A stretch of 64,000 nt of DNA from Apostichopus japonicus (taxonomy: Eukaryota > Echinodermata > Holothuroidea > Aspidochirotida > Stichopodidae), in contig NC_092577.1 of NCBI RefSeq assembly GCF_037975245.1, forward strand, positions 15,576,013 to 15,640,012. Direction: 5' to 3'. Below are positions 1-10,574 of the stretch, piece after piece. Below the pieces are notes generated by a model, which saw only the letters and a program-made list of their open reading frames with translations, was not told where the DNA came from and did no database searches. The translations under genes and the position numbers were made by a program. How positions within the stretch are numbered: position 1 is the stretch's first letter; each line of letters begins with the position of its first letter.

Positions 1-99
1 AATTCCGGCTCCTCGTAGCCGGTCACTTTCCCAAAACGCCCCAGTGTCCGCACAACGACCTGATGGAGGACTGTCACCCACACCGAACTGTCGTACGGT
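1..99 (-). mobile_element. Older family A retrotransposon copy, ORF1 part (left piece)
   Basis: This is the reverse complement of ORF1 codons that also occur at about 565-664 on the plus strand, with a small internal deletion. It stops at TACGGT (94-99). The same antisense ORF1 resumes at 5279, so 1-99 and 5279-5713 are two halves of one older minus-strand copy split by the full-length element between them. The copy runs off the left edge of the window. Confidence 0.85.
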
Positions 100-129
100 C
101 AGTTCAGTCAGTTCGGTCAGTTCAGTTCT
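100..129. repeat. Short CAGTTCAGT/CAGTTCGGT junction repeat
   Basis: About three imperfect units of CAGTTCAGT or CAGTTCGGT lie exactly between the interrupted old copy and the 5' end of the full-length element. Neither element contains this sequence elsewhere in the window, so it is probably extra DNA made at the 5' junction during target-primed integration. That origin is inferred. Confidence 0.6.
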
Positions 130-305
130 CGTGGAGTGCGGACGTGTTTTCGGCTGCTCTCCACTTTTCGTTGACCACACCTTTTTGTGTTTTTACGTTG
201 GCCTTTCATTAGTTTGCAGTTAGTGTTAGTGTAGTTTGTGTGTTTTGGGTTTGCTTCGCTTTGGTTTTTGTATAGGTGCGTGGCTTTGCCACACCCCTAG
301 CTGTC
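130..305 (+). promoter_or_regulatory. 5' UTR of family A, presumed internal promoter region
   Basis: This GT-rich leader before the ORF1 ATG is also present, antisense, in the copies at 5279-5713, 20999-22815 and 49281-50917. Non-LTR elements of this kind normally carry an internal promoter in the 5' UTR. No TATA box or specific factor site was recognised, so the promoter role is inferred. Confidence 0.4.
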
Positions 306-1586
306 ATGGCGGCTCGCCGTGACAGCAAAATCGTATTGTTGAGTTTTTCGGGGGAGGCTAAGGTCGTCCCCGGACAAGTTTTTTCAGTTTTGCGTTCTGT
401 TGGTTTAAAAGTCCCTGGAGAGGTTGACGCGCTTCAGCGTAAACCTCTCCGGGGTATGAATTGTTTTGATGTTCGCTTTACCTCGGAGGCTGCCCGCGTC
501 CGAGGCGTCCATGTGTTGGAGGGAGTCGAGGGACTGAAGGTCACACCGTACGACAGTTCGGTGTGGGTGACAGTCCTCCATCTCCCTCTGGACATGTCTG
601 AACAGATTGTTGTGCGGACACTGGGGCGTTTTGGGAAAGTAACCGGCTACGAGGAGCCGGAATTCCTTGAATGTAAGGGTGTAAAGACCGGGACCAGACG
701 AGTTAGATTACAACTCAAGTCCGATATCCCCTCTACCTTGTGGGCTAATGGGCACAGGTCCCACGTTGCATACCCGGGCCAGCCTCGCACTTGTTGGAGG
801 TGTGGGCTGGAAGGGCATGAGGCCAGGTTGTGCCCGAACAAGCGGTGTAGCCGCTGTTTACAGGTTGGGCATACCCTGGCCGAGTGTAAAGGGGATATCG
901 TATGTAACTCGTGTGGGAAAACGGGCCATCTCACTCGTTTATGCCCAGACCGCTCATACGCCGCGAGAGTGGCTACGGGCGTGGTTGAAGCGGTCCCCGT
1001 CCCGGCCTTTCAAACCGTATCACCTGATGCTCCTCTCATCGCCCCAGTGTCCGACACTAGCGCCCCGGTGGAGGTTTTCAACTCCCCTTCGTGTTCTACC
1101 TCGTCCATGGAGGAAGTTGCCGCTCCGGCCGAGACTGCCAGCCTGCCCACTAAGGCGGAGCAGGACAAAACGGCGGAGATGGTATTAGCGGAGTGGCATG
1201 CGGAGCAGGATGCCGCTTGTACTGGTTCACCGGTAGCTGCGCCCGCTATCGGTGACACTAGTCGGCCCTCGAGTCAACCGGCCCAAGAGACATTAAGTGG
1301 CCCAGATTCTGACTCGCCAATGGAGGACAGCACTACAGCCTTAGTAGTTGTGGCTAAGGAGTCCTCCGATTGGTTTGATGAGACAAAACACGCCACTGAT
1401 CTCACTGACTCGAGCGGCCCTTCCACCCTGCCCGCAGTCGCTTCCACTATACCGGACACGATGGTCGCTAGTGGACCTCCTGTTCCTTGTGACGAGGAGC
1501 TAAGAGGTCTGCTAGGTCGTAGGAAAAGGGGAAACGCCACTAAGGGCCTGAAAAGAGCCGTATTGGGAAAACATCGCAGGTTTTGA
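306..1586 (+). CDS. Family A ORF1: gag-like nucleic-acid-binding protein with three CCHC knuckles
   Basis: An open frame of 426 codons. I choose the ATG at 306 (MAARRDSKIV) because the same methionine starts the frame in the 22.6 kb and 50.8 kb copies; the frame is also open upstream to 276 without an ATG. Around residues 163-225 are three C-X2-C-X4-H-X4-C knuckles (CWRCGLEGHEARLC, CSRCLQVGHTLAEC, CNSCGKTGHLTRLC), the hallmark of ORF1 proteins that coat element RNA in a ribonucleoprotein. The N-terminal 150 residues resemble an RNA-binding-fold region, and the C-terminal half is Ser/Thr/Pro/Ala-rich and probably disordered. It overlaps the ORF2 frame by four bases. In sister copies the junction reads TAATG; here it is mutated so that the stop is TGA and the ORF2 ATG is lost. 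Confidence 0.88.
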   Translation: MAARRDSKIVLLSFSGEAKVVPGQVFSVLRSVGLKVPGEVDALQRKPLRGMNCFDVRFTSEAARVRGVHVLEGVEGLKVTPYDSSVWVTVLHLPLDMSEQIVVRTLGRFGKVTGYEEPEFLECKGVKTGTRRVRLQLKSDIPSTLWANGHRSHVAYPGQPRTCWRCGLEGHEARLCPNKRCSRCLQVGHTLAECKGDIVCNSCGKTGHLTRLCPDRSYAARVATGVVEAVPVPAFQTVSPDAPLIAPVSDTSAPVEVFNSPSCSTSSMEEVAAPAETASLPTKAEQDKTAEMVLAEWHAEQDAACTGSPVAAPAIGDTSRPSSQPAQETLSGPDSDSPMEDSTTALVVVAKESSDWFDETKHATDLTDSSGPSTLPAVASTIPDTMVASGPPVPCDEELRGLLGRRKRGNATKGLKRAVLGKHRRF

Positions 1587-4500
1587 CACCAGACACCTTA
1601 TCCCTCGTCACCCTTAATGTGAATGGGATCAGGGGTACCCCGAAAAGGCGACGGATTTTACAGTTCTGCAAGTTGCTCCAAGTGGATGTGGTCCTTTTGC
1701 AAGAGACCCACATATCTTGTGAGAGTGATGTTCATCTTTGGTCCTTGGAGTGGGGAGGAGGCCTTTATGCCTCCTTTGGATCAGGGGCATCTTGCGGGAC
1801 TGTAATTTTGGTGTCCCCAAAACTGTGTCATTGTGTGGGAAAAGTGGAGAAAGACCATGAAGGTCGGGTGGTGTGCATACACTTAAGGCTCACGCGGGGT
1901 GAGTTGGTTGTTTGCAATGTGTATGCCCCCAACCGGCCAGCATGTAGGAAAATTTCTTCACGGTGTTGCCATCCTTTGTACCGGGTAAGGCAAATTGTAT
2001 CCTTGGGGGGGGGGGGGACTTTAACTGTGTCCCTCACTCTGCGTTAGATAGACGTTCGAGGAAAGAGTCCCCCAATTGTACCACCGGCATGATTGAGCTA
2101 GGCTTGTTTGTCAAGCACCGAGATCTTGTGGATGTTTGGAGGTCCCAAAATCCCCAGGTGGTTGCTTGTACGTGGCATAAACCAGATGGAACAGTTTCAT
2201 CCAGACTCGACAGGTTTTATGCCCCGCGCAAGTTTCCTCGATCTCGGTGCTCGATTATTTCATGTCCTTTATCTGATCATGAGGCTGTTGTTTTGCGCTT
2301 GCAGCTGCCGGAGTCCTTTCATGTGGAGAAGGGACTTTGGCGGCTAAACACGGAAATTGTTAAAGAGCAAAACTTCAAGGAGCAATTTGTCGAGAAGTAC
2401 AGAGGATGGCAGTCCCTCAAGCCTGCTTTTCCCAATGCGTTAGTCTGGTGGCACGAGGTCAAGTCCCTCATCAAGCAGTTCGCAATCAGGTATTGTGTTG
2501 AGAGAGCTCACCAACGGAGATTCAAGTTGCATTCCTTGTGCAGCAGAGCAAGGGATGGTTCTTCATCGTCTGATCTGCATGCACTTGGAGTGTTTCTCGA
2601 TGAGAAACTGCACGGAGCCCGAGTGCGTGCCAGAATCCAGTTTGTTGAGGCGGACGAGAAGCCCACTATTCGTTTTTACCGGGACGACACCAAGTCTGTG
2701 GTTGACCGCAGAATAAGGGCAGTGTGTCATCCTGGTGGGGTCGTCGTGGAGAGCCCGCAGGCAGTCCTAGGGGTATTTGGGCCGTTCTTTTCGAACCTGT
2801 ACTCCAGGGCTGCTGTTAGCGAGGATCTCCAGGAGGACTTGTTGTCTGGTATAGACAATCCCCCCCCCCCCTGAGAGTAAAAAATGATAGCTTGGGCTCG
2901 AATCTCTCCGTTGGTGAGCTCTGGACAGCGGTAGCAGCGATGAAGAAGGGAAAGTCCCCCGGTCCCGATGGCCTCCCGGCAGAGTTCTATAGGACCTTCT
3001 GGAAGGTCCTCGGTGGGGACTTGAGAGATGTGTTCGCTACCGCTTTCCAGTTGAATTACATGAGCCAAACACAGCGGGTTGGAAATATTGTTCTCCTCCC
3101 AAAGTCAGGAGATCCTTTGGACCCTAGAAATAGGCGTCCAATAACGCTGTTAAATGTGGACTACAAAATCCTGGCCAAAGCATTAGGAAATCGCTTATCG
3201 GACGTGATGCCGGATATTGTAGGTCCTCTCCAGACTTGTGCTGTGCGAGGCAAGTGTATTCAACATAACCTCTGGTTGATGAGAGACTTGATCGAGTTTG
3301 TTAAAGTTCGTGATTTGCCATGTGCACTGGTCTCACTGGACCAGGAAAAGGCCTTTGACATGGTAGATCACGACTTCCTGTTCAGAACCTTAGAGTCCTT
3401 CGGATTGAACTCCGTGTATATTCGTTGGATCTCCTTATTATACAAGGACGTCACGAGCATTGTCACTGTTAACGGATTAACTTCTGGTCCCTTCCCGGTT
3501 CGAAGAGGAGTCCGTCAGGGTTGTCCCCTCTCCCCGTTGTTGTATGTTCTCTTCAGCGAAACGCTCAGTACCTCGCTGGACAGATGCTTTGGATTTCGAC
3601 CCTTCAACGTACCGGGTGGGGCTAGAGTTAAATGCGTGCAGTATGCCGATGACGTCACCTGTATTGTGTCGGACCTCGCCTCCTTCAAGCCTTTATCGAA
3701 GGTTTTGACCACCTTCCAAGAGGCTACTGGCGCCAGACTGAACAAGTCCAAGACCAAAGGGCTGCGATTGGGAGGTTGGCGCGGCCAATCCCTCCCGTTC
3801 GATGCTACTTGGTCAGATGTCACGATCAAGGTAAATGGCATCTGGCTAGGTTATGGTGCCCCGGAGGCCACCACTTGGGGCCGAGAAGGCTGATCAGGTG
3901 GAGGCAAGGCTCGACACATTCAGTCACAGGTGGCTCTCCCTCCCTGGGAAGGTTACAGTTGTAAATAGGTTTATTGTTCCTCTCCTTTGGTATCCTGGTA
4001 CGGTGATCGCCGCACCGGATCATGCCTTGGTGCGACTGGAGAGGATCATTTTTGATTTCATTTGGGGAAAGCGCAAACCAAACCTTGTCAAAAGGACCGT
4101 TCTGTATATGACCCCCTTGAGCGGTGGGCTTGGTTTGGTCCACCTACCATCTAAACTGCGCTTTCTCCTCTTGAAAGGTGTTTTTGTTGCTTTTGAAAAT
4201 CCTTCGTTGCCCTTTGCTTTTTTTGTTAGGTTCTGGGGTGGGTTTCTTTTGCGACACCACTGGCCCGGATCCTTTTCCAATAACCGGCCAAAGGCGACAC
4301 GCCCTTCTGGGGTCTATACTCAGATTGGTGACTCTCTTCGTAGAATCAAAGAAGAGGGTGGGCCACATGTTCTGCTGAACGTGGCCCCCTCTGTGTTATA
4401 CCCACCATTGTTTCGTTCAATGCTCGCGCCTGTGTGCCCGTCGGCTTGCCGGACCGCCATCTCTCGAGATGTGTGGCGGTCTGTGTGTTGCAAGTCACTA

Positions 4501-5012
4501 GATAGCCGTCTCAGGGACTTCGCGTGGAGGATTGCACATGGGGTCCTCATCACTAACCATTTTCGCCTAGTCAGGTGGCGATTATGTGATGGGATTTGTC
4601 CCCGTGTGGGCTGTAAAGCCATCGAGACTATGCAACACCTTTTGCTGGAGTGTCCCTTTGTCCGGTTGGTGTGGGATTGGTTTCACGCCTTCGTTATTGG
4701 TGTTATTGGTTGCACACAGTGGGCCATCAGTAGTGATTTTGTTTTGTATGGTTTGTTGCCCCCTGTGTGCCCAACCTGGGTTAGGGATCTGCTGTTGTCA
4801 GGAGACACATCTGGAACAGCAGATGCCGCCTAGTTTTCGATGGGGACGTCTGGAGGGCAGAGGATGTTGTCCCCCTCGTGCAAAGTGACATCAGGTTGCG
4901 CATGGAGGCGGACCATGCACGGCTTCCCGACACTGCCTTTCGTAGACGCTGGCGCAAGCCTGTCGTCTACTATCGGGACGGCGTTCCCCGGATGAAATTT
5001 GGAGTGTGTTAG
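1583..5012 (+). pseudogene. Family A ORF2: endonuclease-reverse transcriptase, frameshifted
   Basis: ORF2 cuts the target and reverse-transcribes the element RNA. The endonuclease starts LSLVTLNVNGIR and includes VVLLQETH, NVYAPN and, after a frameshift near 1950, GGDFNCV; a 13-G run at 2005-2017 adds glycines there. The RT (about 2900-3750) shows KSPGPDG, RPITLLN, DQEKAFDMVDH, GVRQGCPLSPLL and the catalytic YADD. A C-terminal CCHC (CPRVGCKAIETMQHLLLEC) lies near 4597-4653. Breaks: a frameshift near 1950, a 12-C run at 2860-2871 out of frame, a shift near 3876, and a 16-base deletion near 4797 relative to the copy at 19667. The original stop is TAG at 5010-5012. The initiating ATG seen in a sister copy is TTG here. 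Confidence 0.9.
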
Positions 5013-5278
5013 TTGGTAGGTGTGGGGGCTGTGTGGTCGTTACATAATATAGGTTGGTTAATTTTTCTCTTTGTGGTTTCGGGTTGGCTTTTTGGGGCTT
5101 GTTTGTAGTGTTTTTTTGGTTTTGCTTCTGTTGGCCTTTGGGTCCGTGCCCTTTTCGCGTCACGTTAATCGCTGCGTTAGTGAGAGATTGATGGGTTTCA
5201 GTTGTTGCTTTACAGACTGGGTTTGTTTTTGGTTTTGTTGACCTTTGGTCCGTGTCCGTTTCTTAGCACGTAAAAAGC
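5013..5278 (+). other. Family A 3' UTR with conserved tail
   Basis: A T/G-rich 3' UTR present in all family A copies. It contains a GCGTCACGTTAA block near 5158 and the tail GACCTTTGGTCCGTGTCCG followed by CACGTAAAAAGC. Because family B has a different 3' UTR but the same last 12 bases, the terminus is probably the reverse-transcriptase recognition and priming site (inference). Confidence 0.7.
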
Positions 5279-5713
5279 ACACCGGTGTGTGACCTTCAGT
5301 CCTTCAGCTCCCTCCAACACCTGGACGCCTCGGACGCGGGCAGTCTCCGAGATGAACCGTACATCAAAACAGTTCATACCCCGGAGCTACCCCGGGCTTA
5401 AGAGCGTCAACCTCTCCAGGGACCTTTAAACCGACAGAACGCAAAACTGGAAAAACTTGTCCGGGGACGACCTTAGCCTCCCCCGAAAAACTCAACAATA
5501 CGATTTTGCTGTCACGGCGAGCCGCCGTGACAGCTAGGGGTGTGGCAAAGCCACGCACCTAAACAAAAACCAAAACAACGAAACAAACCCCAAAACACAC
5601 AAACTACACTAACCAAACTGCAAACTAATGAAGGCCAACGTAAAAAACACAAAAAATGTGTGGTCAACGAAAAGTGGAGAGCAGCCGAAAACACGTCCGG
5701 ACTCCACGAAAGC
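5279..5713 (-). mobile_element. Older family A copy, 5' end (right piece)
   Basis: Reverse complement of the family A 5' UTR and the first 80 or so codons of ORF1. The start methionine is changed (GCCGTGAC where other copies read GCCATGAC) and the frame is disrupted near 5390-5400. It is the continuation of 1-99 across the full-length insertion. The element's 5' end is at about 5713, where all copies begin. Confidence 0.85.
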
Positions 5714-5754
5714 CAACTGCCAACTTTACATATTTATCGCACAATCACTCATTT

Positions 5755-6262
5755 AAACAGCGACTATACAACCGGTGCAAAGCGATGGCCTCTAGATTAA
5801 AACTGGTTATTCCAAAAAATTATTGGGAGGCAGCAAACGTGTTTCCTCCGAAATAGATATATTGGAGAAAATATCAGATTCGTTTTAGACCTTTTAGATT
5901 ATACATCTAGCCATAATATCCCCGTTTTTTGGTTTCTAGTCGATTTTGAAAAAGCCTTTGACAAACTGGAATGGAACTTTATTGACAACACACTCTCCTA
6001 CTTCCAGTTTAACGCGGTAGCTTTAAAAAATGGGTCAGTCTTCTATAACAATAGTAATGCATGTGTTTGCAATAATGGTCAATATACCGTTCAAAGAGGG
6101 GTCAGGCAAGGTTGCCCCCTGAGTCCGTACTTGTTTATTCTAGTTGCTGAGATTTTGGCTTTAAGGATTCAGAATAATAATATCATTAACGGTATCACTA
6201 TTTACAACAGGGAAGTAAAACTTATGCAATATGCCGACGACATGTTGACAATGTGTTCATAA
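5755..6262 (+). pseudogene. L1-like reverse transcriptase fragment
   Basis: Conceptual translation with one frameshift near 5830 gives RYIGENIRFV, DFEKAFDKLEWNFI, GVRQGCPLSPYLFI and a YADD box (MQYADDM) near 6229. These are blocks of the finger and palm of L1-type non-LTR reverse transcriptases. Upstream endonuclease and downstream C-terminal parts are absent, and residues between the palm blocks appear deleted. It differs from family A (DKLEWNFI rather than DMVDHDFL) and is a separate, older LINE remnant. Confidence 0.75.
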
Positions 6263-7378
6263 CTACAAGTTAGATAGATGAAGTTTTCATTATCTTCAAT
6301 TGGCTTAGTTTTTGTCATCTCACCCAGACTATTCGAGTAAATATGTTGAGCTGAATATCTATTTAATTCGTTTAATTGTGTGGATACAACTGTTCAGTCT
6401 ACATTTATCTATAAATTGCTCAACACAACAAATTGCCCTTCCAAAAAACAGCTGTTTTTATTTTAAACTAAACCAAATATCTCTGAAAGATGAAAACGTT
6501 AACTTGTAAATGTCCATGATGTCTTTAGCTGTTTCCAGCATTCAAACAAGCAAATATGTATAACAAAAGTTTCATAAAAAATGTTCTTCATGGCAACAAT
6601 ATTGTTCAGACATAGTTCTATGTGCCGAAAACGAAACCATCATGATAATGAGATTTCTTACATATCACTCCTGCAAACATACCCCCCCCCCCCCACAACT
6701 AACAAACAATTTGGTTAACTCATACAACATCATGCCCATCCACACACAGACTCACATAAAATCATACATGTTTTTCACCCCTACTACCAATTGGTATCCC
6801 CCAACCTATGTTTTTGGTTTACTATAAGGCATCCGTAATAGAGCCAATGATCTGTCAACTTTCAGTCCAATATCTCAAAGGGGTCTGAGGTGTGCTACAG
6901 TTTAAGTTTCTTTTTTTGTAAATGGTCAAACAGAGGGGAAGAGAGTATTCATTTTCAGGAGAAGATAATGATGCTGATGATGATGATGAAGATATTGATC
7001 ATGATGACCATGAATCTCAGGAATTACAACTTCTACAGTAAATAATGAACCAACTTGCGCTATTGAAATGTGTCCACACTTTTCCAGTTCAGTCACCGTA
7101 ATCATATTTATTAGCAAAATTGTTAGCTTTCCTTCCACAGATAAACAGAACACCAACGCATTTGATTAGAAGTAATCTACCTGATTGTTCGAACTAACTT
7201 CCTCAAAAGCACACCTGCTATCTTTGGAAAGACAATTATACTGTTTTATTGTTGTTTATGGGAATTGCCTCATCTGGCAATGTCATTCAAACAGTATCAA
7301 TATTTTCTCTCAATCAAACTTTTCTCACCAAAATGTCAAATCAGTGGCTAATCACTACATACAACTACATATCAGTTG
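6263..7378. other. Non-coding AT-rich stretch
   Basis: No gene recognised. It holds a 13-C run at 6682-6694 and a short imperfect GAT/GAA microsatellite near 6964-7005. Short open frames here lack motif content. Confidence 0.5.
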
Positions 7379-7618
7379 ATGTAACAGGCTACTAGATTAC
7401 CCCTCCCGTTGCACAGCCTCATTACTAATGCCACATGTCCCCTTGTACATAGTCATCCCCCTGTACATAGTCATCCTCTTTCCAGTTCAACGAACAGAAG
7501 TCCCTTTACATCTTTATTAGAGCATTTTCCAAGTTTCAAAGGGTTGACTCATCCTCTCCCAGAGACAAGAAACTTTGTGTTCATGCCAGCCTAGTTGTCG
7601 GTTTACTTAAATTACGTG
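7379..7618 (+). repeat. Solo LTR, same family as the LTR at 16519
   Basis: It starts TGTAACAGG and ends near GTTTACTTAAA. From about 7438 it matches the LTR at 16519-16712 almost base for base, including the shared block CTTTATTAGAGCATTTTCC. CTGTACATAGTCATCC is duplicated inside it. No primer-binding site or internal region follows, so it is probably a solo LTR left by recombination. Confidence 0.65.
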
Positions 7619-7864
7619 TCCACTTACCTGACTTCTGCGATGTTTGTAATACCGCTCGTTGACAAACAGTGCCAGATCAGTGGGTGGCATTTAATTTCAG
7701 TCTTTGTTTATGCAGGAAGTGTGTGGGGGATAATCTCATGGCTCATTGGGAAACAGTGCATGTTACTGTTGGGGAGTAAAACATACTTTACCTCTAAAGG
7801 GGGTCTCCTTTGTTTAAGGAGGGATGACCACATCATTTAGAAGTGATACATATATCGTCTCGGT

Positions 7865-8577
7865 TTAGGCCAACACACACCATTCCCCCTCGTCTCCGTC
7901 GGTGACACCAGTATCAACTACACTGATCATCTCCGCAATCTTGGGTGTCATTTTTGATAAACACATGACAATGGATCGACATATTCAACACGTTTGCCGA
8001 AGCGCCCTGTCTAGTATCCGATACATTGGTCACATTGGAAAGTACCTCGACAGAGATTCATGTAAAAAGCTTGTCCATGCATTCGTTACGTCGAACCTCG
8101 ACTACTGCAATAGTATTCTGCATGGATTACCAGGCTGTAAAATTGACAGGCTACAACGTGTACTAAACACCGCCGCACGTCTCGTTACTAGAACTCGGAA
8201 GTATGATCACATTACCCCTACCATGATCGAACTCCACTGGCTCCCGATACGCGAACGAATCAAATACAAACTACTTATGATGGTTTTCAAATGTATGCAC
8301 AATGTAGGACCAAGCGACCTCACCAACTTGTTTCAGCTCCGACCATCATCCACACGCTCACTTCGCTCTAATTCATCACTGATATTACTCATCCCTAGAG
8401 TAAAAACACAGACTTACGGCTTGAGAACGTTCACATCCAGTGCACCGTGCCTGTGGAATTAACTTTCCAGAACATAGAAAAATATGCATTATAATTGCTA
8501 TTTTTTGGTTAAGCACTACGAGAATTATTTGATAGTTTGTTTGGCGCTGTATAAAAATTAGGTATTATTATTATTAT
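7865..8577 (+). pseudogene. 3' end of a CR1/L2-type LINE
   Basis: The open frame at 7902-8462 translates to the C-terminal part of a non-LTR RT: LGVIFDKHMTMDRHI, LVHAFVTSNLDYCNS, RLQRVLNTAARLV, and LHWLPIRERIKYKLL. This block order is typical of the region after the palm in CR1/L2/Rex-like elements. The catalytic palm is missing (5' truncation). The frame stops at 8462 after APCLWN, earlier than expected. The tail ends GCGCTGTATAAA followed by a short ATT repeat near 8565-8577, as usual for these LINEs. Confidence 0.8.
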
Positions 8578-9410
8578 CTTCCTATGAAACAGTTACTTAA
8601 GAATTCAATGTTTTAAAAAGCTCCGGAAGGCAGTAATGCACCACTCATTCACTGACTTCTGTGAGTTAGGCATGCCGAACTTAGGACCACTTTTAGTGAG
8701 ACTGAACATATGTAGCACACTTATAAAGCATTGGTTGATTAGACAACTTGGAGTGCTGGTACACAGATTAAAATGTGTCTTCAGCAGTCATATATTACTC
8801 TTTTCATGTTTAGTTTCATGTTTCATCTACAACCCCATGTTGATATTGTGTGGTACATTATAGAATGAAATCGTATTATATACCACCTACTGTGATGCCG
8901 AAGGCAGTAGCCCAGGTTGAGAGGACTGCCCAATCATTGTAATTGCCTGTTGTAACTGTGAGCTCTATGACTAATAGGTTAAAATGTACCTTTGGTGACC
9001 TTAAACTTTTCATCCGAATTGTGGGATGCTGAGCTGGGTTATTTGGAAATTATTGGTTATCTGTATTTACATTGGTGCTTAATGAACTTGTGCTTGATCC
9101 ATTTGTTCGTAATGTTAATTATTATTGTAAGCCCTTTCATTTTAATTGCCATTCTAGATGTACACTGTCTGAGGCTGTTTTTGTTAAGATTGTTATATAA
9201 TATCCCATTCTTTGAATATGATCCAAAACATATTGTCGGGCTAGGACATTTGTTTCACCTGTGATATTCCCAGTGTATCATGTGTGTACAGATAACTGAT
9301 GTTTGGATTGAAGGCTGCATATACAGGGTATATGTACTTATGTAGTAGATCTAGTGCTGTAGCCGATTTCTTCATTTATTTTACTGGCTTTGTTTATTTT
9401 ATATTTGCCC

Positions 9411-9412
<2 letters not shown>
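8578..9412. other. Non-coding AT-rich stretch
   Basis: No conserved coding motif or repeat family recognised; the open frames are short and hydrophobic from T-rich composition. Confidence 0.5.

Positions 9413-9506
<94 letters not shown>
9413..9506. repeat. (TA)47 microsatellite
   Basis: An uninterrupted alternating TA tract of about 94 bases. It is self-complementary and can extrude a cruciform. Perfect repeats of this length are normally young and polymorphic. Confidence 0.98.
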
Positions 9507-9508
<2 letters not shown>

Positions 9509-9636
9509 TTTAAAAGTTGGGTTTACAAGTATTCATTATGAGACTCGTTCACTGACTTCTCAGAGGCATGGCCTGTTACGGAGAAAAATATTAACTGTTG
9601 TGATCTTTTGGAACAAACAGGTAATATTTATACACT

Positions 9637-10020
9637 GTTGATGGCCTTGAGTGGTTAGACGCTGGTGTTGGCCCTAGATGCCGGTTGTCAGTATAGACGC
9701 TGGTTGTGTTGAAGTCCCTAGGGAAGGGTCTACTCCATCCCGATGATTACTCGTATGCTTTAAGATACTGGTTTGTAATCCTGATAGAGACTATAAGAGA
9801 AACTACATTGTAATCTGACCAAGCTAAGGTCAGGTATATTCTCTTCCGTGGATAAAATATGGGACCGTTTCCCTTAGAATAAATAGCATTTTATTCACTC
9901 ATGAACTCTTTGAATCGTTATTATTGTGGTTATGTTGTAATGCGCCTATACACCTAAAGGTTGTAAACAGTCGAACCCCGCCGCTCCTTGATCGTATGTA
10001 TCGCGCGAGTGGTTGTTACA
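9637..10020 (+). repeat. Candidate 5' LTR of the Ty3/gypsy element
   Basis: The right edge is supported: the sequence ends TTGTTACA seven bases before a lysine-type primer-binding site, and an AATAAA signal lies at 9878-9883. The left edge is uncertain; TGTTGATGG at 9637 is a guess. It does not clearly match the LTR sequence at 16519, so either the 3' LTR was replaced or one of the assignments is wrong. Confidence 0.4.
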
Positions 10021-10027
10021 GAAATTA

Positions 10028-10045
10028 TGGCGCCCAACGTGGGGC
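10028..10045 (+). other. Primer-binding site, tRNA-Lys type
   Basis: TGGCGCCCAACGTGGGGC is the 18-base form complementary to the 3' end of animal tRNA-Lys(1,2), used by many gypsy-type elements. It lies just after a TTACA LTR end and 500 bases before the gag motifs, the expected place. Confidence 0.85.
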
Positions 10046-10574
10046 TGTTTACATCATTAATGTCAAAGTTAATCAAGTAAATAACCTTTTATTTTGCGGT
10101 TGTGTAGGCTTCGTCGTTGTTTACATGTTGTATTTGTTGTCAGTTGCAAACGAACAGATGTCCCTAAGTATGTTAATGCCAAGTGTAAACTGTTCTTTGG
10201 AATTATTTATATATTGGAATTATGTATTTTTGTCGCTTGCCTCTCTTTTATTTGGGATCTGCCTATTTTACTGAAGGTATTTTAGGGGACCTAGCTAGAG
10301 TTAGGCCATTGAGTTTCACAAAGAGCTGACAGATTGCAACTCTGTACGTACTATATGGAGAATTTAGGCAATCTTTAGCCCTCTAGACGAGGAATGCTCT
10401 CGGAAACTAGAGCAGTTTCTTAAAACACCTGTGCGGACCTTAAGGTATTAGACGTCCCATACAATGTACAAGGTGGTGGGGGGCATATTAAAAAGAAAGA
10501 GGTGAACGCAGGGCATGTGAGTAGCTACAGGCGACTCCTGACTTTCTCAGGATGGTACCCCCTCCCCAATGGGG

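Larger units (their letters stand above)
130..5278 (+). mobile_element. Near-full-length family A non-LTR retrotransposon (Tx1/L1-type)
   Basis: The element has a 5' UTR, an ORF1 with three CCHC zinc knuckles, an ORF2 with apurinic-type endonuclease, reverse transcriptase and a C-terminal CCHC, then a 3' UTR ending CACGTAAAAAGC without a poly(A) tail. This layout fits the Tx1/L1 group, a placement made from motif order only. The 5' end is fixed by comparison with copies ending at 5713, 22815 and 50917, which all finish at the same GTGGAGTGCGG block. The copy is inserted antisense into an older copy of its own family. ORF1 is open, but ORF2 carries several frameshifts, so it is no longer autonomous. 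Confidence 0.92.

Noticed and set aside
647-934. Antisense Cys-rich open frame opposite ORF1 (also mirrored at 22.0-22.4 kb and 63.7-64.0 kb)
   Set aside because: It is the complement of the CCHC knuckle region; the sense frame has three perfect knuckles and the antisense frame has no family motif.
748-1188. Second plus-strand frame inside ORF1
   Set aside because: It overlaps ORF1 in another frame, has no motif, and is not preserved in the sister copies.
1-5713. Large inverted repeat as terminal inverted repeats of a DNA transposon
   Set aside because: The inverted arms are halves of one older antisense LINE copy rejoined across the insertion, not transposon ends.
9299-9641. Tyr/Ile repeat 'proteins'
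   Set aside because: They are translations of the (TA)47 microsatellite.
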